Origin: Parelaphostrongylus tenuis
Taxonomy: Eukaryota; Nematoda; Chromadorea; Rhabditida; Metastrongylidae
Assembly: GCA_019055375.1 (NCBI GenBank)
Contig: JAHQIW010007074.1
Span: 186,001-250,000 of the forward strand
Direction of reading: 5' to 3'
Length of the DNA: 64,000 nucleotides
Made by a program: the position numbers and the translations under genes. The number at the start of each line of letters is the position of its first letter. The stretch's first letter is position 1. This document shows, piece after piece, positions 32,180 through 44,011 of the stretch. The notes below the pieces were generated by a model, which saw nothing but the letters and a program-made list of their open reading frames with translations, was not told the DNA's origin and searched no databases.

Positions 32180-33685
32180 TTAGCATAATTCTCGAGAATT
32201 TCAGGTAGTCCTCGGAGAAAAACTTTTTGCGCACTGAAATGAAAATGAAATCATGTTTCACATTCGGGTTTCGCTAGAGACAGCTTTTCTTATGAACTTT
32301 TGATGACCTTCGGTGGCATAAATCTTGAAGAGTCAGATAATATGCTTGGTTTCAAAAAGGGCTTCTCTAGTGCGTTGTTGCCGCCAAAGTATGATTGGGT
32401 ATCGCACTTGGTGCCTATTTCTTGTCAGGCAGTGCGTATGTAAAATTCCAAAAGCGTGGCTTGATGCTTATGTTGCGATATCCCATCTACATACCGGAGC
32501 GAGGAATGCACACTGCGTGTGAAATGCAACTTTATTTTCAGTGTTACAGCACAACAAAAAATTTTTTCATGAAACTAAGTATACCATTGAAAACTTCAAA
32601 ATTCAAGCTATCTAATGACTTCTAAAAGTTCAATTGGAATGCTCTTTTTAGCAGGAAATGCTTTACTGTGAAATATAATTTTATTTTCACTGTCACAGAG
32701 TAGTCAATAACCATTTTAAAAATAATTTACACTATTAAAATTTTCGAGAGTCAGCTGTCGAACACTAGAACTCTGAGAAAAAGCAGAATAGTAGTTTTCC
32801 AAGGTACTAAATATGGGTGCGGATAAAGAAACGACCATATAATCTTTGTTGATTTAGCTTTTAGCTCGAATTTTATATCGTTGTTTGTATAACGCAGCAG
32901 AACTGGTTCCTTGGAATCTAGGCCAGTTGCAGTCGTTGAAACTCTCGATCTGTTCTGTCACTGTTCTCTCAGTTGTGCATTGTAATGAATGGCTAGGATT
33001 GAATGTGATGACTTCTTTATCGAAAGACAAAGTATTTGCTTTCCGTTAGCTCCACTCAATTGTTAACTTTGGTTTCTTCATTTAGTTTTGCGTAAGAGTT
33101 CTCAATGGATCATTGCAACTGATTCATCTTATTAGAAGGAAAAGTCTTGAGAAAGGTTCATCACCCATAGTAGCGCCTCGTTCACTACAGTTTTATTCTC
33201 AAGGACTACATCGCCAAAATTTCTTGTCTTTTAGAGCCTCGAAATCGTTAAACCAACTAGGCCTATTTTACACACTGGTTTATCTTAATACAGAAAAAGT
33301 ATTCCACTATTTTTCCCTTCTCAATAACTTCTTATTTTCAATCAGTTCAAATAAAATTCAAATTAGCCTCCCGTCAAAAATGTTTACGTAAAAACATAAA
33401 ATTTGAATGTCTGGCTCAAAATTGTATATGAAGTATTTTTAAAATTGAGATTGACAGGGGCAAAAATTACCCATCATGTTGACAGTGGAAATTCAGATGC
33501 ATCAAGCTGAAGGTGCAGTTGAATGAACTACCGAAAGATATGTCTTAGATCTTGATGCTGGAAGTTCCTTCTCTCATTATTGACCTTATCTGTTTACAAT
33601 CTATATTTAGAGAGCACAACTTTTCTTAATTCAATCCGTGACACGAGGTCTGTATAAAAAATTTGATTTACAAAATATTATAGCT
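32180..33685. other. Intergenic, nothing firm
   Basis: Contains a 76-codon open frame at 32395-32625 with a short hydrophobic start, not recognised. The rest is AT-rich. Confidence 0.3.
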
Positions 33686-33689
33686 TTAT

Positions 33690-33915
33690 AGTTGGTGATA
33701 ATTTCACTTGACATATAGTGTAAATTGCTCGTCGCCACTTACTTCTTCATAGGTAGAGTAGGGGCTCCCAAAAGGATTGGCTTAAGATTAAAAGACGAAG
33801 AGTTCTGCCTTACTGGCGAGACTGTAAGGGCTAAACACGTCTATCGGGCTGTACAATAGCCCATTAACAGATCACATGACATGTTGGCTCAAATAATAAT
33901 TATGAGATATGATTG
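33690..33915 (+). repeat. F1 foldback element
   Basis: GGTGATAATTTCACTTGACA, GTGTAAATTGCTCGTCG, GTAGAGTAGGGGCTCCC, then the ribozyme remnant at 33807-33849 and CCCATTAACAGATCACATGA. Ends near 33915. Confidence 0.7.
33807..33849 (+). ncRNA. Degenerate hammerhead motif, F1
   Basis: Core CTGGCGA instead of CTGANGA, stem II ACT/GGG over GTAA, CTAAAC in place of CGAAAC, then ACACGTCTA and TCGGGC. Two catalytic changes make it almost certainly inactive. Confidence 0.5.
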
Positions 33916-34636
33916 ACAAGAGTTTCGACGTCTTCTTCCTCTTCAGAGCTGATTACGGGGTCGATTGCCTACTGTCGAACTTACTCGTTGTGCTCCGTTT
34001 TTGTTTTCGATTGTGTCAGAACTTTTCCACCGGCATCGCGCAAGTGAGGAACTTCACTCGGCGGTCCTCAATAAACTATGGTTGCTGGTGATCGCGATTG
34101 TGCGACGGTTTCTTTTTTTGATTTTTCTTATTTTTTAATTTTTTCTTGTTTTATTTATTATTTTTATATACTTTTTTACTTTTTACTGGGCAATCCACCC
34201 TGCAGTAGTCGGTACATTTATTGATTGGCACGGAACAGAATTATATTTTGAAAAATTCACTTTTCTTAAAATTCGTCATATTACCGATCAATCACTTTTT
34301 TGTTGAATAGGAGTGTAGCACAAGTTTAAGTGTAGAAAAATCTTTAGAATATTTTTGGAAAGATTAGGGCAAGCGAATGAGGACAATTTTTACTCAGTGG
34401 AGAAATTCGTGAGCAGTTTGGAATCCCTCAACCAAAGTGTTTTTCCTAATAGCCCCAAATTCGTTACTGAAGTTCGCCGAACAATCGGCATTCGTTCGCA
34501 TAATTCACAAACGTTTCTCATGACAGAAATCCCGTCATAACATCAGCTGACATTTAATTATTCACTCTTCCTCTTTTGTTTAAATTTGGCGTATAATTAA
34601 GGGGCGATCTCTGATTAACCTTTTCACGATGACGCT

Positions 34637-34779
34637 TTATTTCATGTGGCCCACCCGGACCACGCCTATCTTCCGGCCATTACGAACCTGCTCGATCTCT
34701 GACATGAAGAAGTAATTTTCCCGCAAGAAATGAAGGAGAACGAAGGTATCGTAATTGTAGAAGAAATTTTGCCTCGTCG
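34637..34779 (-). CDS. Candidate 3'-terminal coding exon, unknown protein
   Basis: Minus strand, 47 codons to TAA (34637-34639): NFFYNYDTFVLLHFLRENYF, then FMSEIEQVRNGRKIGVVRVG and HMK. Codon use is clearly coding-like (GAG ATC GAG CAG GTT CGT AAT GGC). The proposed acceptor (TTAAG) is weak, so the 5' limit is uncertain; an overlapping frame is also open. No family recognised. Confidence 0.35.
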
Positions 34780-35194
34780 CTTAAGTGCATCCTCCTCGCT
34801 ATGGCATGAATGATGCTATTTACTACGTAATACTTTTGCGCTTCATTACATAAATGAAATACTAGCGAATATGAAAGTGTGATATTACATCCCCTGTCTC
34901 TTAGCGTCTCATATTGCGTACTCTATATGATAACCATGATTCATTAAAGCAACTAGAATCGAAATAATCGATCATCAACTTTATGGTCAAAGGACATAGA
35001 GAATGCTTTGTTAATTGCTTGTTAGAGCAGACTAGAATTACTTGGCCAGGAGCCCAGACTGAAATTAAACAATGATAACAAATCGTCGCAAAGCTATTAA
35101 GGTTCAAGGCCATTGGTTGGTGAACCAAATCCTCCAACCTCTCTTAATCTACGGGTTGAACAATTGATAGAAGATATCAGACTTCTCAAACGAT

Positions 35195-35335
35195 TTATTC
35201 TACTCGGTAGTGAGGCCAGAAAGAGTGAGAGCTGGATTCAAATCCCAGCTGACGCACACGTTTTTTGCACACCACTCTACATCCTTCGGTATATTGTAAC
35301 ATCATATCACCGCAAGAGGCGGTCAGATAATAAGA
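35195..35335 (+). repeat. S3 SINE, 3' half
   Basis: AGAGTGAGAGCTGGATTCAA into ATCCCAGCTGACGCA (B box), TTTTTTGCACACCACTCTAC and ACCGCAAGAGGCGGTCA. Confidence 0.65.
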
Positions 35336-35799
35336 ATTCTGATACATTTTGTAGTAAAAATCTTTTAGCATATAAACTATACTGAACATTTGTTCCCCTC
35401 AAAGAGGAAACAGTAGTAAGCAATTCGAATGCAGGTCAAAACTAGTTTTTACCTCTTAATGAATTTCTCTAAGAGTTCTGTATCCCGCCGTTTCTACGAC
35501 ATATAATTGTCTTCACGGCGGTGACGGCGGCTACTTCGCCTGTGAGACAAGAGAAGTTGGTGAGGCCTGGCACTTGAACGCCGACTATGAACATTGCTTG
35601 CTAAGATGCTCGTTGATAAACTTTGTACTTCGTCTCTTTACATTTTCTTCGAGAATGTTCAATGTTTTTCTCTTACCTTCAACTTCTTTCGCTCGTTCCG
35701 ATTTTATCCTGCGAATCTTGCGTGGCCGAATTTCTTTCATGCAATCACAACTGCTTGCTTCTCTTGGGTCTAAATGGCCCATATAACTCTTAACTATTA

Positions 35800-36210
35800 C
35801 GGTCGGAAAGAAAGTCGTGGGGCACTTGAATGACCATGCAGTAACTCCTATGCATAATATGAGAATATTACAGTTTCTCATGTAGGATTTTCGCCTGAAG
35901 GCCTAGATATTATTCGTCTCTGTTTTCACTTTGTTGCAAACCTCCACCATGTTCAACGATACAATCAAAGTTCGTATTTTGTTGAGCTATCGTTAAAGAA
36001 AGGAACTTTCACAGTGAGCTGCAGACGATGAATTCTTCGAAGTTGAAGGTATGGTACTTCGATCAGATCCGAAACTTGGCGAACCGATGGCAGAAAGTCG
36101 TAGAAAACGATGGTCTTTATTTTGAAAATAGTTATTATTGCTTTTGTTTCAAATTCATAGATGAACTTTCAAGTTTTTTACTAGCGCCCCAGAACTTTCT
36201 ATTCAACCTG
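35800..36210 (+). mobile_element. Internally deleted mariner element
   Basis: Terminal inverted repeats CGGTCGGAAAGAAAGTCGTG (left) and, inverted, AGGTTGAATAGAAAGTTCTG (right), next to TA. The 5' 140 bases align with the minus strand of 43870-44011. The right half keeps the C-terminus of a mariner transposase: WYFDQIRNLANRWQKVVEND then GLYFE. The body between is deleted, so the 411-base copy could move only with help from an intact relative. Confidence 0.8.
36028..36132 (+). pseudogene. Mariner transposase C-terminal remnant
   Basis: SSKLKVWYFDQIRNLANRWQ and KVVENDGLYFE correspond to the end of mariner (DD34D) transposases, where the consensus is a W-x-x-GI-x-x-L-x-x-RWQ-K-x-x-x-x-x-G-x-YF pattern. 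All catalytic aspartates are deleted. Confidence 0.75.
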
Positions 36211-36825
36211 ATTAATATCAGGTGAAACCAGCGTGCGATTGAGATAGTATAAAAGTGCATTAGATCAGCTTTGCGAAGGTACATAATTAAGTGTCATTCG
36301 AAAAAAGCTATTATCAGAAAGTGCAAAAGTGAATTTAAAACCACAAATTGGCCATAAAATCCCGACTAGCCCAGTAATATTTCTTTTTGAAACAAGCGCT
36401 TCTTCTACCCTGGCATTCCTAATCATTAAAATCTTCTCATTAATTCAGTCATGAGAGAAAATACTATCCATCGACAGAGCGAGGATAAAGGGAAGTTTGT
36501 TTTTCAAACATTATCACGCGTTGTACTACTTGATAATGATACTGACTGCCGCATGATATACTGTCTAAGAAAACAAGTCATTGTCAACACGCCCTTAGCA
36601 AAATAACCATGTACTATGAAAGGGATCACCTAGCGAAGATTCTGCATTCGGGAGTAATCCATTGAAGATTATTTCACTTAAACGACAAACTATTGCCGAC
36701 AGTCGCCTCAAATCATCACCTCTGTAGAAGCCAAGGACGATGAAATGTCAGTCGAGTAACATGTTTACATCAATCTCGTGGTGTTAGTTCACAATTCTGG
36801 AAGAAAAAAACTAATGGATATGGAA

Positions 36826-37060
36826 AAGAATGGGGTATAAAGCTTTCGGAGTGGATCAGCTCCCTGATGGATGCGAGAACATACGACTTTAGTACAATTC
36901 ATCAGAGGTGTTTTCAATGCATATATATCTTCAACAATGACTCGTGGAGATCTATTAATATACATATAACAAAGTTAGTGCTGCTATCTCTCCAGGCAAG
37001 TCTGGTACGAGATCACCGACTTGGGAGGGTTGGAAGGCTTGACGAGGTCTAGAAGCGGAA
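36826..37060 (-). repeat. S1 SINE, diverged
   Basis: GGGTATAAAGCTTTCGGAG, CCCTGATGGATGCGAG, CAATGACTCGTGGAG, CAGGCAAGTCTGGTACGAG and TTGGAAGGCTTGACGAG follow S1 order. The tRNA-like boxes are decayed. Confidence 0.55.
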
Positions 37061-37249
37061 TAGAGCCAACGATCATGAGAGTTCATGGTCTAGAAGAATT
37101 CATTATCTCATCGATTTGAAGAAATCATTCAATCAACAAGATAATCGCCATCATAATCATTGACACAACCACTTGTTGAGCAAATATTGAATGCCTTATT
37201 TCAAGAAAAAAGAGTTTAGCGGCTAAAGAATTTGATGAGATTACATTTG

Positions 37250-37880
37250 AGCAGTCTGTAGCTATTAGACTTCCTCTCCCGCAGATGCAGCTTCAGCAAG
37301 CGGAGGAGACGTTACTTCGAAGGAGCAATGTCAGGGCTATACAGTGGATGTGGTATAGTCCAGCTCTTTTGTCTTCAAAATAAGGAGAGTTGACATTCTA
37401 ATGTGAGTTCGTGAGTTATCTTTGGGAAGCGCCACACAATCGTTCGGACTCTCGCACTGCAGCGGCCAACCTCCGGAGTCGTTCCTCGTAGCCATCGGTA
37501 ATGATCGTCTGTTTGCTGACGAGCATTTTGGAGTCAACATGCTCTGCTAATCCAAGATAATCGAAACCATAAATATGTGAGCAAGGGACCTAAGATTTGG
37601 TTGAGCCGACGGGTCTTTACTGCAAGATGGCTACTAGGCGAGGAGCGTGTTGATCTTGTAGTAGACCGAGGACTCATCTCCACTAATGTACATTCTGAGA
37701 AAGTTATGCCTGTAAGGAAACACTAAAGGACATTAGCAAATCTTCGCGCGTCAACGCGGTCGATGTCGGTCAGTACATGTGGGTTAAGCGAAACAACACT
37801 GCGGCAACACTTTTCATTTAGATGGCAAGCGATGGTACTAAAGCTGTATCCAAGTTTTAGGCTATAGTCACTAGAACGTT
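37250..37880. other. GC-richer coding-like relic
   Basis: Both strands have stop-poor, coding-like stretches and composition differs from the flanks. The best is the minus-strand frame listed separately. May be an eroded retroelement or a fragment of a real gene. Confidence 0.25.
37416..37543 (-). CDS. Candidate coding exon, unknown
   Basis: After the acceptor-like GGATTAGCAG on the minus strand, 42 codons run to TAA (37416-37418): SKMLVSKQTIITDGYEERLR then RLAAAVRESERLCGASQR. The C-terminal half is helical and charged. No family recognised. Confidence 0.3.
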
Positions 37881-38351
37881 CCTTAGTATGTCATAATCCA
37901 GCCTTCTAGCAATGAATTTTTATATAATAAAAAGACCGAATAATGCAATATTGTATGCAATATTGTAAAACTTCGTAACACATATGAAAAAATTTTCATC
38001 TGTGCCGCTTCAAGAGTATGATGAGTTTTGATGAAATGTCCTACCGGATGTAATCTTCTCAGAATTTAAATAGATCGTAAATTCTAAACGATGTTCAGAT
38101 GCTTGACCTCTCTGTTTGTACAATTTGGTGAGAAAATCAAACTATCATCCTCATAGATTGAAGAAAGCGGGAAGCGTACAAATCGTGATCAATAATATCC
38201 AGTGGTTTCCATTTCTACAATAAAATTGGTATGAGTCGAGATGAAATCATGTGAAAGGGGCTTTTCGCATTACGCAACTTCATGTAAGGTCGCAGTATCT
38301 CGTATTTCACTCTAATTCCCAGGAAAAGAAAAGTCATTGTGATAGTTTTAT

Positions 38352-38760
38352 AACATGATATTTGAGCTTTTATGAGGTGTGGTAGTGCACTTATACAGTG
38401 CTAGACAGTTGCTATTTCGTCCTTGCGCACTCTTCAATATCACGGTGCCTTTCGATACAGGTGATTCTTGTAGGGAGATATCCCCTTACTTATTAAGAAA
38501 TTTTATAAGAAAAAGAAAGGAAATAAAAGAGAAAAAGATCAGAGATATAAAAGGGTTTTCACTCGACAAGCAGCGATTTAATAATTCGGAGTCGATTCGT
38601 TTATAAGTAGGATATATCCCCTTACAAGGATCGGCTGAATCGAAATTCACTATGCTACTGATGAGCTTGTAAGGGCGAAACAGCAGCTGCCTAGTACTGT
38701 ATAAGTGCCTTAATAGGCTTCATAAAAGGCGCGCAACATCTTGCCGTGTATCAGATTATC
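38352..38760. repeat. F2 foldback element
   Basis: Ends AACATGATATTTGAGC (left) and, inverted, GGCGCGCAACATCTTG (right). Internal ATATCCCCTTA and ACAAGGATCGGCTGAA blocks occur in each arm. A ribozyme remnant lies in the left arm (minus) and a better one in the right arm (38652-38697). Confidence 0.65.
38652..38697 (+). ncRNA. Hammerhead ribozyme motif, F2
   Basis: Stem I TGCTA/TAGTA, intact core CTGATGA (38658-38664), stem II GCTT/GGGC over GTAA, intact GAAA (38677-38680), stem III CAG/CTG. Base 16.1 is C rather than U next to the predicted cut after 38691, which should reduce cleavage. Confidence 0.65.
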
Positions 38761-38779
38761 ACATTGTTATTGTTTTTGA

Positions 38780-39780
38780 GCAAGGTCTTCATATACAGTC
38801 GAGAGTAAAAGAAGTTCTGGTTTACTTCTGAGTGAAAGGAGACATTATTGCTGGGAAACAAGCAAGGATATAGAGGTTTTTTATACTCTGTTAAGGCGTG
38901 AACTTCTGTAAGTATTTAGCTAGGCTCTTAACCCATAGATTTCATGTTTTATTAATATTGAATGGACGTGTTTACGTCAGACCATTTATCTTGTTCTTCA
39001 CACAATAAATGACACTCGAGTGAACAATATCTGAATATCTGAATGGTACAAAACATTTCAGTCATAACAATCTTGCTGAAGTTTCCCTATAAGAATGGTG
39101 CAACGTACTTTCACAAAAAGTGTCAGGGTGAATGACGTTGTCGCAATAAAAGTGCTGAAGAAAAGATTAGCGAATGGTTCAAAATTTTCTATCCCTACAA
39201 CAACTTTTTTGATTATCTGGAAACGATTCAATGTAATGGGTGGCTCTATTTTTTCGTTTTTTTTCTGATTGTATCAAACTACGAGCTCGAAATGAAATTA
39301 ATGAAAGCGAAATGAAAACTAAGTTACTAAAAATAATGAAAGGTGTGTGAAGAACTTTGAGCGCAGAAGGGAAGTATTAACATAAACTTTGTCATTTTGT
39401 TCGATGTTCCCCTCTTTCAAAGTAAGTTTGTAGCTCTAAAACGCTCTTCACTTCTCCGGTCAATTACGTATCAAATAAGTTTGAAATTTTACTTCCGATA
39501 CAAAAATTGACTCTCTATTTAATTACTTTTTTCCATAACTAATAACGCAGCTATGTCCGCAATTTAGTGATTCACCTAGTCATCAGTCCTCTTGATGATA
39601 TTTCCGTCTTTAATACTGTCACTGCCGCTGTTGTTCTGAGAAAACGACTATTTACATCAATGAATTGTTTGCCTACGAGAGTTTCTTCGGTCAAGCAAAA
39701 TCATCCATCATTTAAATTTGCTCATTTGAGGACCATCGACAATTGTCATTGTCATTAACTTCAAAAAAAGAAAACATAAA
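38780..39780. other. Intergenic, nothing recognised
   Basis: AT-rich, short frames only. Confidence 0.35.
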
Positions 39781-39784
39781 ACAT

Positions 39785-39950
39785 TCAGCTTTGGTTAATC
39801 CCTGAAGAATGCTCCATGAATTCTGCTTCATCAAGTAAAATACTGAGTGCATTCTTCACCTGTACAAAAATTTTTAATGGGCTACGGAATCGAGTCGTTA
39901 TTTCAATTTTTTTTAGACAGGTCTGCTACCAGTTTTGCCAACTCCATAAG
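39785..39950 (-). repeat. S1 SINE fragment
   Basis: TTGGTTAATCCCTGAAGAAT and GCTCCATGAATTCTGCTTCA, later GACAGGTCTGCTACCAGTTT; strongly diverged. Confidence 0.4.
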
Positions 39951-40767
39951 GGCGATTTCAATAACAAGCGACGAACGTGGCCGCTAAATTGAGCTAGATG
40001 GACAAGAGAAATTGCTACGTCATATAATATTTGAACCAATGTGCCCACAGAACTGGATCACGTCCGGGTGACCTTTACTTGAGCTGCTTTGTGAGAACGA
40101 GCTCTTCAACTGAAGTGTTTTTCTGGTTACGGTCGATGCGATAGGTGTGAATGAATACGTAATGAGTTCCTTTACCTCGATAATGGCAAGATTAGCACTC
40201 TTATACAACAAAATATTAGCATTTGTTAAAGCATTCCATAGGCTTTTTGATCGACATGACGAAACAAATAAAAAAGTTGGTAATCGAAAAGCGTATTGAA
40301 ATGTGATTCAAGTGGACTCGCAAGCCGAAAATTCACTATTGATGATACCTAGAAATTTAGAAATACCTATTATCACAGAAAAGCAACGCATCGGTAATTA
40401 TGCCGCTCCTGGAAGGAACGATTCTGGTTCGACTTTGCACTCAACAAACTTTTCTTCCACCCAAGGTTGAGAGACTGGCACCTGACGTGTCTCGCAGCAT
40501 TCCACTTGGTGTATTTCAGGTGGAAAGTTTCTAGCCTACTTATCTGTACACTCCAAAGTGAATCAACTTGACTAGCGTTAAACGACATTCATTAAGAAAA
40601 ATACTATAGAGGTGGAAGACATTTATAGAGGAGCGATGCAAAAGAACGATTCAGGTGAGGACGATGCAGGAATTAGCATGGTATATTTGAGGACGGGTCA
40701 TTCAAAAAATTCGTTGGGAACGAAATGCTGTGCGATGATCAATTTTACTCTAGTGTGGAAGCTCTAA

Positions 40768-41060
40768 AAACGCTCTCGGCGTTGACCAATCCCTGAGGAA
40801 TGGACCATGCATTTGTTCTAGATTTTTAACTTCATTCAAGGTGATTGAATGCATATCTTTCCTTTACAGCGACTCGCGGTAGCCTCCCGCTGTACCGAGT
40901 CAGTGCTACGTATCCTCTCAGACAAGTCTAAAACGAGTCTGGTAGCATTTCACCGACCCTGAAGAGATGGATGGCTTGGTGAGCCATGAGCGTGAGATCG
41001 AACAATTGACTTCGTTTCCAAAGCAGAGCACCTCTAGCCTCTGCGCCACATGCACTCATT
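40768..41060 (-). repeat. S1 SINE, near full length
   Basis: Tail AAAACGCTCTCGGCGTTGAC, then CCCTGAGGAATGGACCATGC, GACTCGCGGTAGCCTCCCG, CCTCTCAGACAAGTCT, GGATGGCTTGGTGAGCCATG, AGATCGAACAATTGAC (B box) and CTCTGCGCCACATGCACTC (A box), all inverted. Confidence 0.75.
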
Positions 41061-42146
41061 ACTCTGAAATAGTCTGGAATACACTGGAGTCTTCGGAATT
41101 AATTAAAAATATCTTACAAGCAGATTTTAGCTCATACATAAATTTAGTTGCTCTTCTCAATGGTTTTCACAATCACTGATGAGCTTACAATCGTAGGTTC
41201 TCAGCTTATAAAATATGTAGGCTAGCACATGTATATGTTGCACAGGTAACGGCTTGTAAGTGGATAACTAGAATGTGGCATGCGTCCCAGTGAGGACTCA
41301 TGATTATTAGAAATGATAAACAAGGAGCTGATCAGCTGCATTGGTCATTAATCCAAACAATCATGCTTAGAAACGAAAGGGCTGGATGACAACGCAGATA
41401 CTTAACAGAAAAATTGATTTTATAACTACGGTATTAATTTTCAGTGGGAGATAAGCAACACGTAAAGGCAGCGTAAAATAGTCGACGAAATTGCCCAGAC
41501 ATTTATTAAAATGCTATTTCCGCAAATGATAAAGTGAACTTCCCGTTTGTAAAAGAAAGAACTTTGAAGGATTCGGCTACATAGTTCATGATAGCATGTT
41601 CTGCGATGTTTTTTTTCTATCATTAATGTAGTCGTGCGCTTGGGCGAACCTGAAAAGATTTTTACGAGTGTACCTTATGAGCGCGCAATAACTATAGTTG
41701 TTGTGAGCATTCTTAAGATCAAAGAAATAATAAAAACATGCCATGAGGTACTATAAACATCATCCTAGCAAAAAAAAAGCAATGAGGTAATGACAAAGCA
41801 TAAAAATGATATTAATGGAGTAAATTTTACAGCATCCATTTCATAAGTGTCGTCCATCTCCGAGATTACTCGACGAAAATCTTAGTCAAATTAAGAAACT
41901 ACGATTCGATTAACCATTTGCTTTTTGTTGATTGCAAATTTTTGTTGTCATTATGCTTGTCTAGTAAGTAGTGGATAATTGATTAGCTCAAAATGGTTGA
42001 TCTGATCATCTCTGGCGTTCAAGTGATGACTTTAGGTGATACATTTTCCGAACTAAGCCTTTTCGTGCATCTGAAGTTGGCTAAACATTGGAAGACTTAC
42101 TTGCTTATTACTTTTTCCAAATAGGTGACAAGTCGGTAAGAGTTTT

Positions 42147-42300
42147 AGGCACTTCGTCGGTGGGTCTCTGCGAGTCATTGTAAAGGCCGGATACGCATCA
42201 GACCACCCTCAAACAAAGCTGAAGATTGAAGACGTATGCTTAGCGCATTCCACAGATACTGAACAGCGCCGAAAGTGTTATCCTTTATCCTTTATCCATA
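42147..42300 (+). repeat. S1 SINE, 5'-truncated, with TTTATCC tail
   Basis: CTGCGAGTCATTGTAAAGGC, GGATACGCATCAGACCACCC and a tail with TTATCC repeated three times. Variable tail repeats are usual for SINE 3' ends. Confidence 0.65.
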
Positions 42301-42389
42301 ATAGTTGCAAACGGGCTGCCCGCGAATTCCAAGAGTTATAAACGTCGTAGATGATAATGTCACATTGAATGCATACTAATGGTTGAAAA

Positions 42390-42680
42390 AGGATAAAGCT
42401 CTTGACATTGATCAATCCGAGGGATGCACCATGCATTCGTCCTCAATTTTTAACTTCATTTGAAGTGGTTGGATGCATATCTGGCCTTTGCAATAACTCG
42501 CGGTGGCCTCCCTCTGTATCGAGTCAGTGGTGCTTATCCTCCCAGGCAAGTCTGAGGCCAGTCTGATACCACTTTACCGACCCCGGATGGATAGTGGCTT
42601 GGTGAGCCATGAGCGCGAGATCAAACCACTCACCTCTTGTGCGACGTAGAGCACCTCTAACCACTGTGCCACATGCACTC
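42390..42680 (-). repeat. S1 SINE, near full length
   Basis: AAAAAGGATAAAGCTCTTGA tail to ACCTCTAACCACTGTGCCAC head (inverted A box), with GGCTTGGTGAGCCATGAGCG and GAGATCAAACCACTC (B box). Confidence 0.75.
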
Positions 42681-42882
42681 TTGGATGCATGCTATCGAAT
42701 CAAGTTCACTTTCTCTTTGATTTGAATAGGTGGAGAAGACGGAAGTTTGGTTACTGAGCTAGAAATTTAGCAGCAATGATTGGTGTCAAGATGCAGTACT
42801 TTTTTCGCTTTCTTCACATTCATGGCCACACTTTCATTTCCGAGCAACAGTTTTGTCTATGAAATTATGCGAGATTAAAGGA

Positions 42883-43050
42883 TGTCCTGACTTAGAGCAC
42901 GTTTACCACTTTTCCAAAATCGAATGAAGTTCGAAAAAATCCATTTTACTTGCATCCGAACTTCAAAAGATCGTTTTGACTTATGGCACGCTTACCGCTC
43001 TTCCAAAAGCGATTAGAGTTGGAATAAACCGTTTCACTTGCATTCGAATG
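42883..43050 (+). repeat. About 84-base tandem duplication
   Basis: Both copies contain TGACTTA-GCACG, TTACC-CT-TTCCAAAA-CGA, and TTTCACTTGCAT/TTTTACTTGCAT followed by CGAA. Confidence 0.6.
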
Positions 43051-43436
43051 CCTCTAGCTGACCGCTGCCTCTTTTCCCATGCAAATCAAAAGGCCATATG
43101 AGAAAAGAGCATGAACAGTGGACATTCGCTTAATTCCAGTCAAGGTTCTAGCTGAGGCGACGATATTGCCACACAGATGTGTGAAAGTGTGTCGCCGCGA
43201 GACATTATTGAACATATCTTCGAATCAGGTCATCAACTGAGCCGATTGTTTTGCGAAGAAAGCACCCTTCATCTATTGTCTGCCCAAAGTTTCTTCTAGT
43301 TCTTAGATCGTCTAGTTTTTTGTCCAACTTTTTTCTTAGTTGAATGTTTCTGATCCGAGAAGGCAAGTACATTCAACATTTTTTTCCAAAAAAAATCACA
43401 AAAAAAAGATCACAAAAAAAAACGCATGACTCAGTA

Positions 43437-44011
43437 GATTGGAAAGAAAGTTCTGCGGTACCTGTAAAAAAAGTGAAAATTCATGCGTAAATTCCAAGTA
43501 AAAAGGAAATTAACTATTCTTCAAATTGATAGCCATCGTTTCCCAAGGCTTTTTGTCATCGGTCCGTCAAGTTCCGGATCTGGGTCGAATGCGGCCATTG
43601 CTTCGACTTCGAATCGAAGAAATCTTGACATGCTTCTTCAACATCATCAAACGATTCAAATCGGCGGTCCTTCAAAGCTGCTGCAATGATAGGAAAAGGG
43701 CAAAGTCGGATGAAGCGCAATGTGGATTGAAGGTGTGCTGCAGCGGAACCTCGACACCATCTGATTTATCAAGCTTGCCTTTGGTCTTTTTGGCAGTGTG
43801 TTGCCATTTGGCATTGTCTTCCAGCGTCAAACGCGCTTTTGTTCATTGTGCTCTAATTGGGCATGACGGAGGCTTGAACAAAGTGAAAATAAAGACGAAC
43901 AATATTGAGGACTTCAGTGAGAATATCGCCCATAAGAACTGTAATGAACCCATGATATGCATGGAAATTATCTCATGCTTATCAAAGTGCCCAAAACTTT
44001 CTTTCCAACCG
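43437..44011 (-). mobile_element. Mariner element with broken transposase
   Basis: Flanked by TA; ends are inverted repeats GATTGGAAAGAAAGTTCTGC (left) and, inverted, CGGTTGGAAAGAAAGTTTTG (right). Transposase sequence is on the minus strand. At 575 bases it is far shorter than an intact element (about 1.3 kb); the N-terminal two thirds of the gene are deleted. It is the same family as 35800-36210. Confidence 0.85.
43514..43765 (-). pseudogene. Mariner transposase C-terminal pseudogene
   Basis: Minus strand: the segment HTFNPHCASSDFALFLSLQ carries the third catalytic aspartate (PSD-F/Y position). After a frameshift the reading is LKDRRFESFDDVEEACQDFF, DSKSKQWP, TQIRNLTDR, then a stop where the family has Trp, then QKALGNDGYQFEE and the natural stop at 43514-43516. 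The order matches mariner transposases; the protein cannot be made. Confidence 0.85.

Noticed and set aside
41177..41215. CTGATGAGCTTACAATCGTAGG as a hammerhead
   Set aside because: The GAAA segment is missing and stem I does not form.
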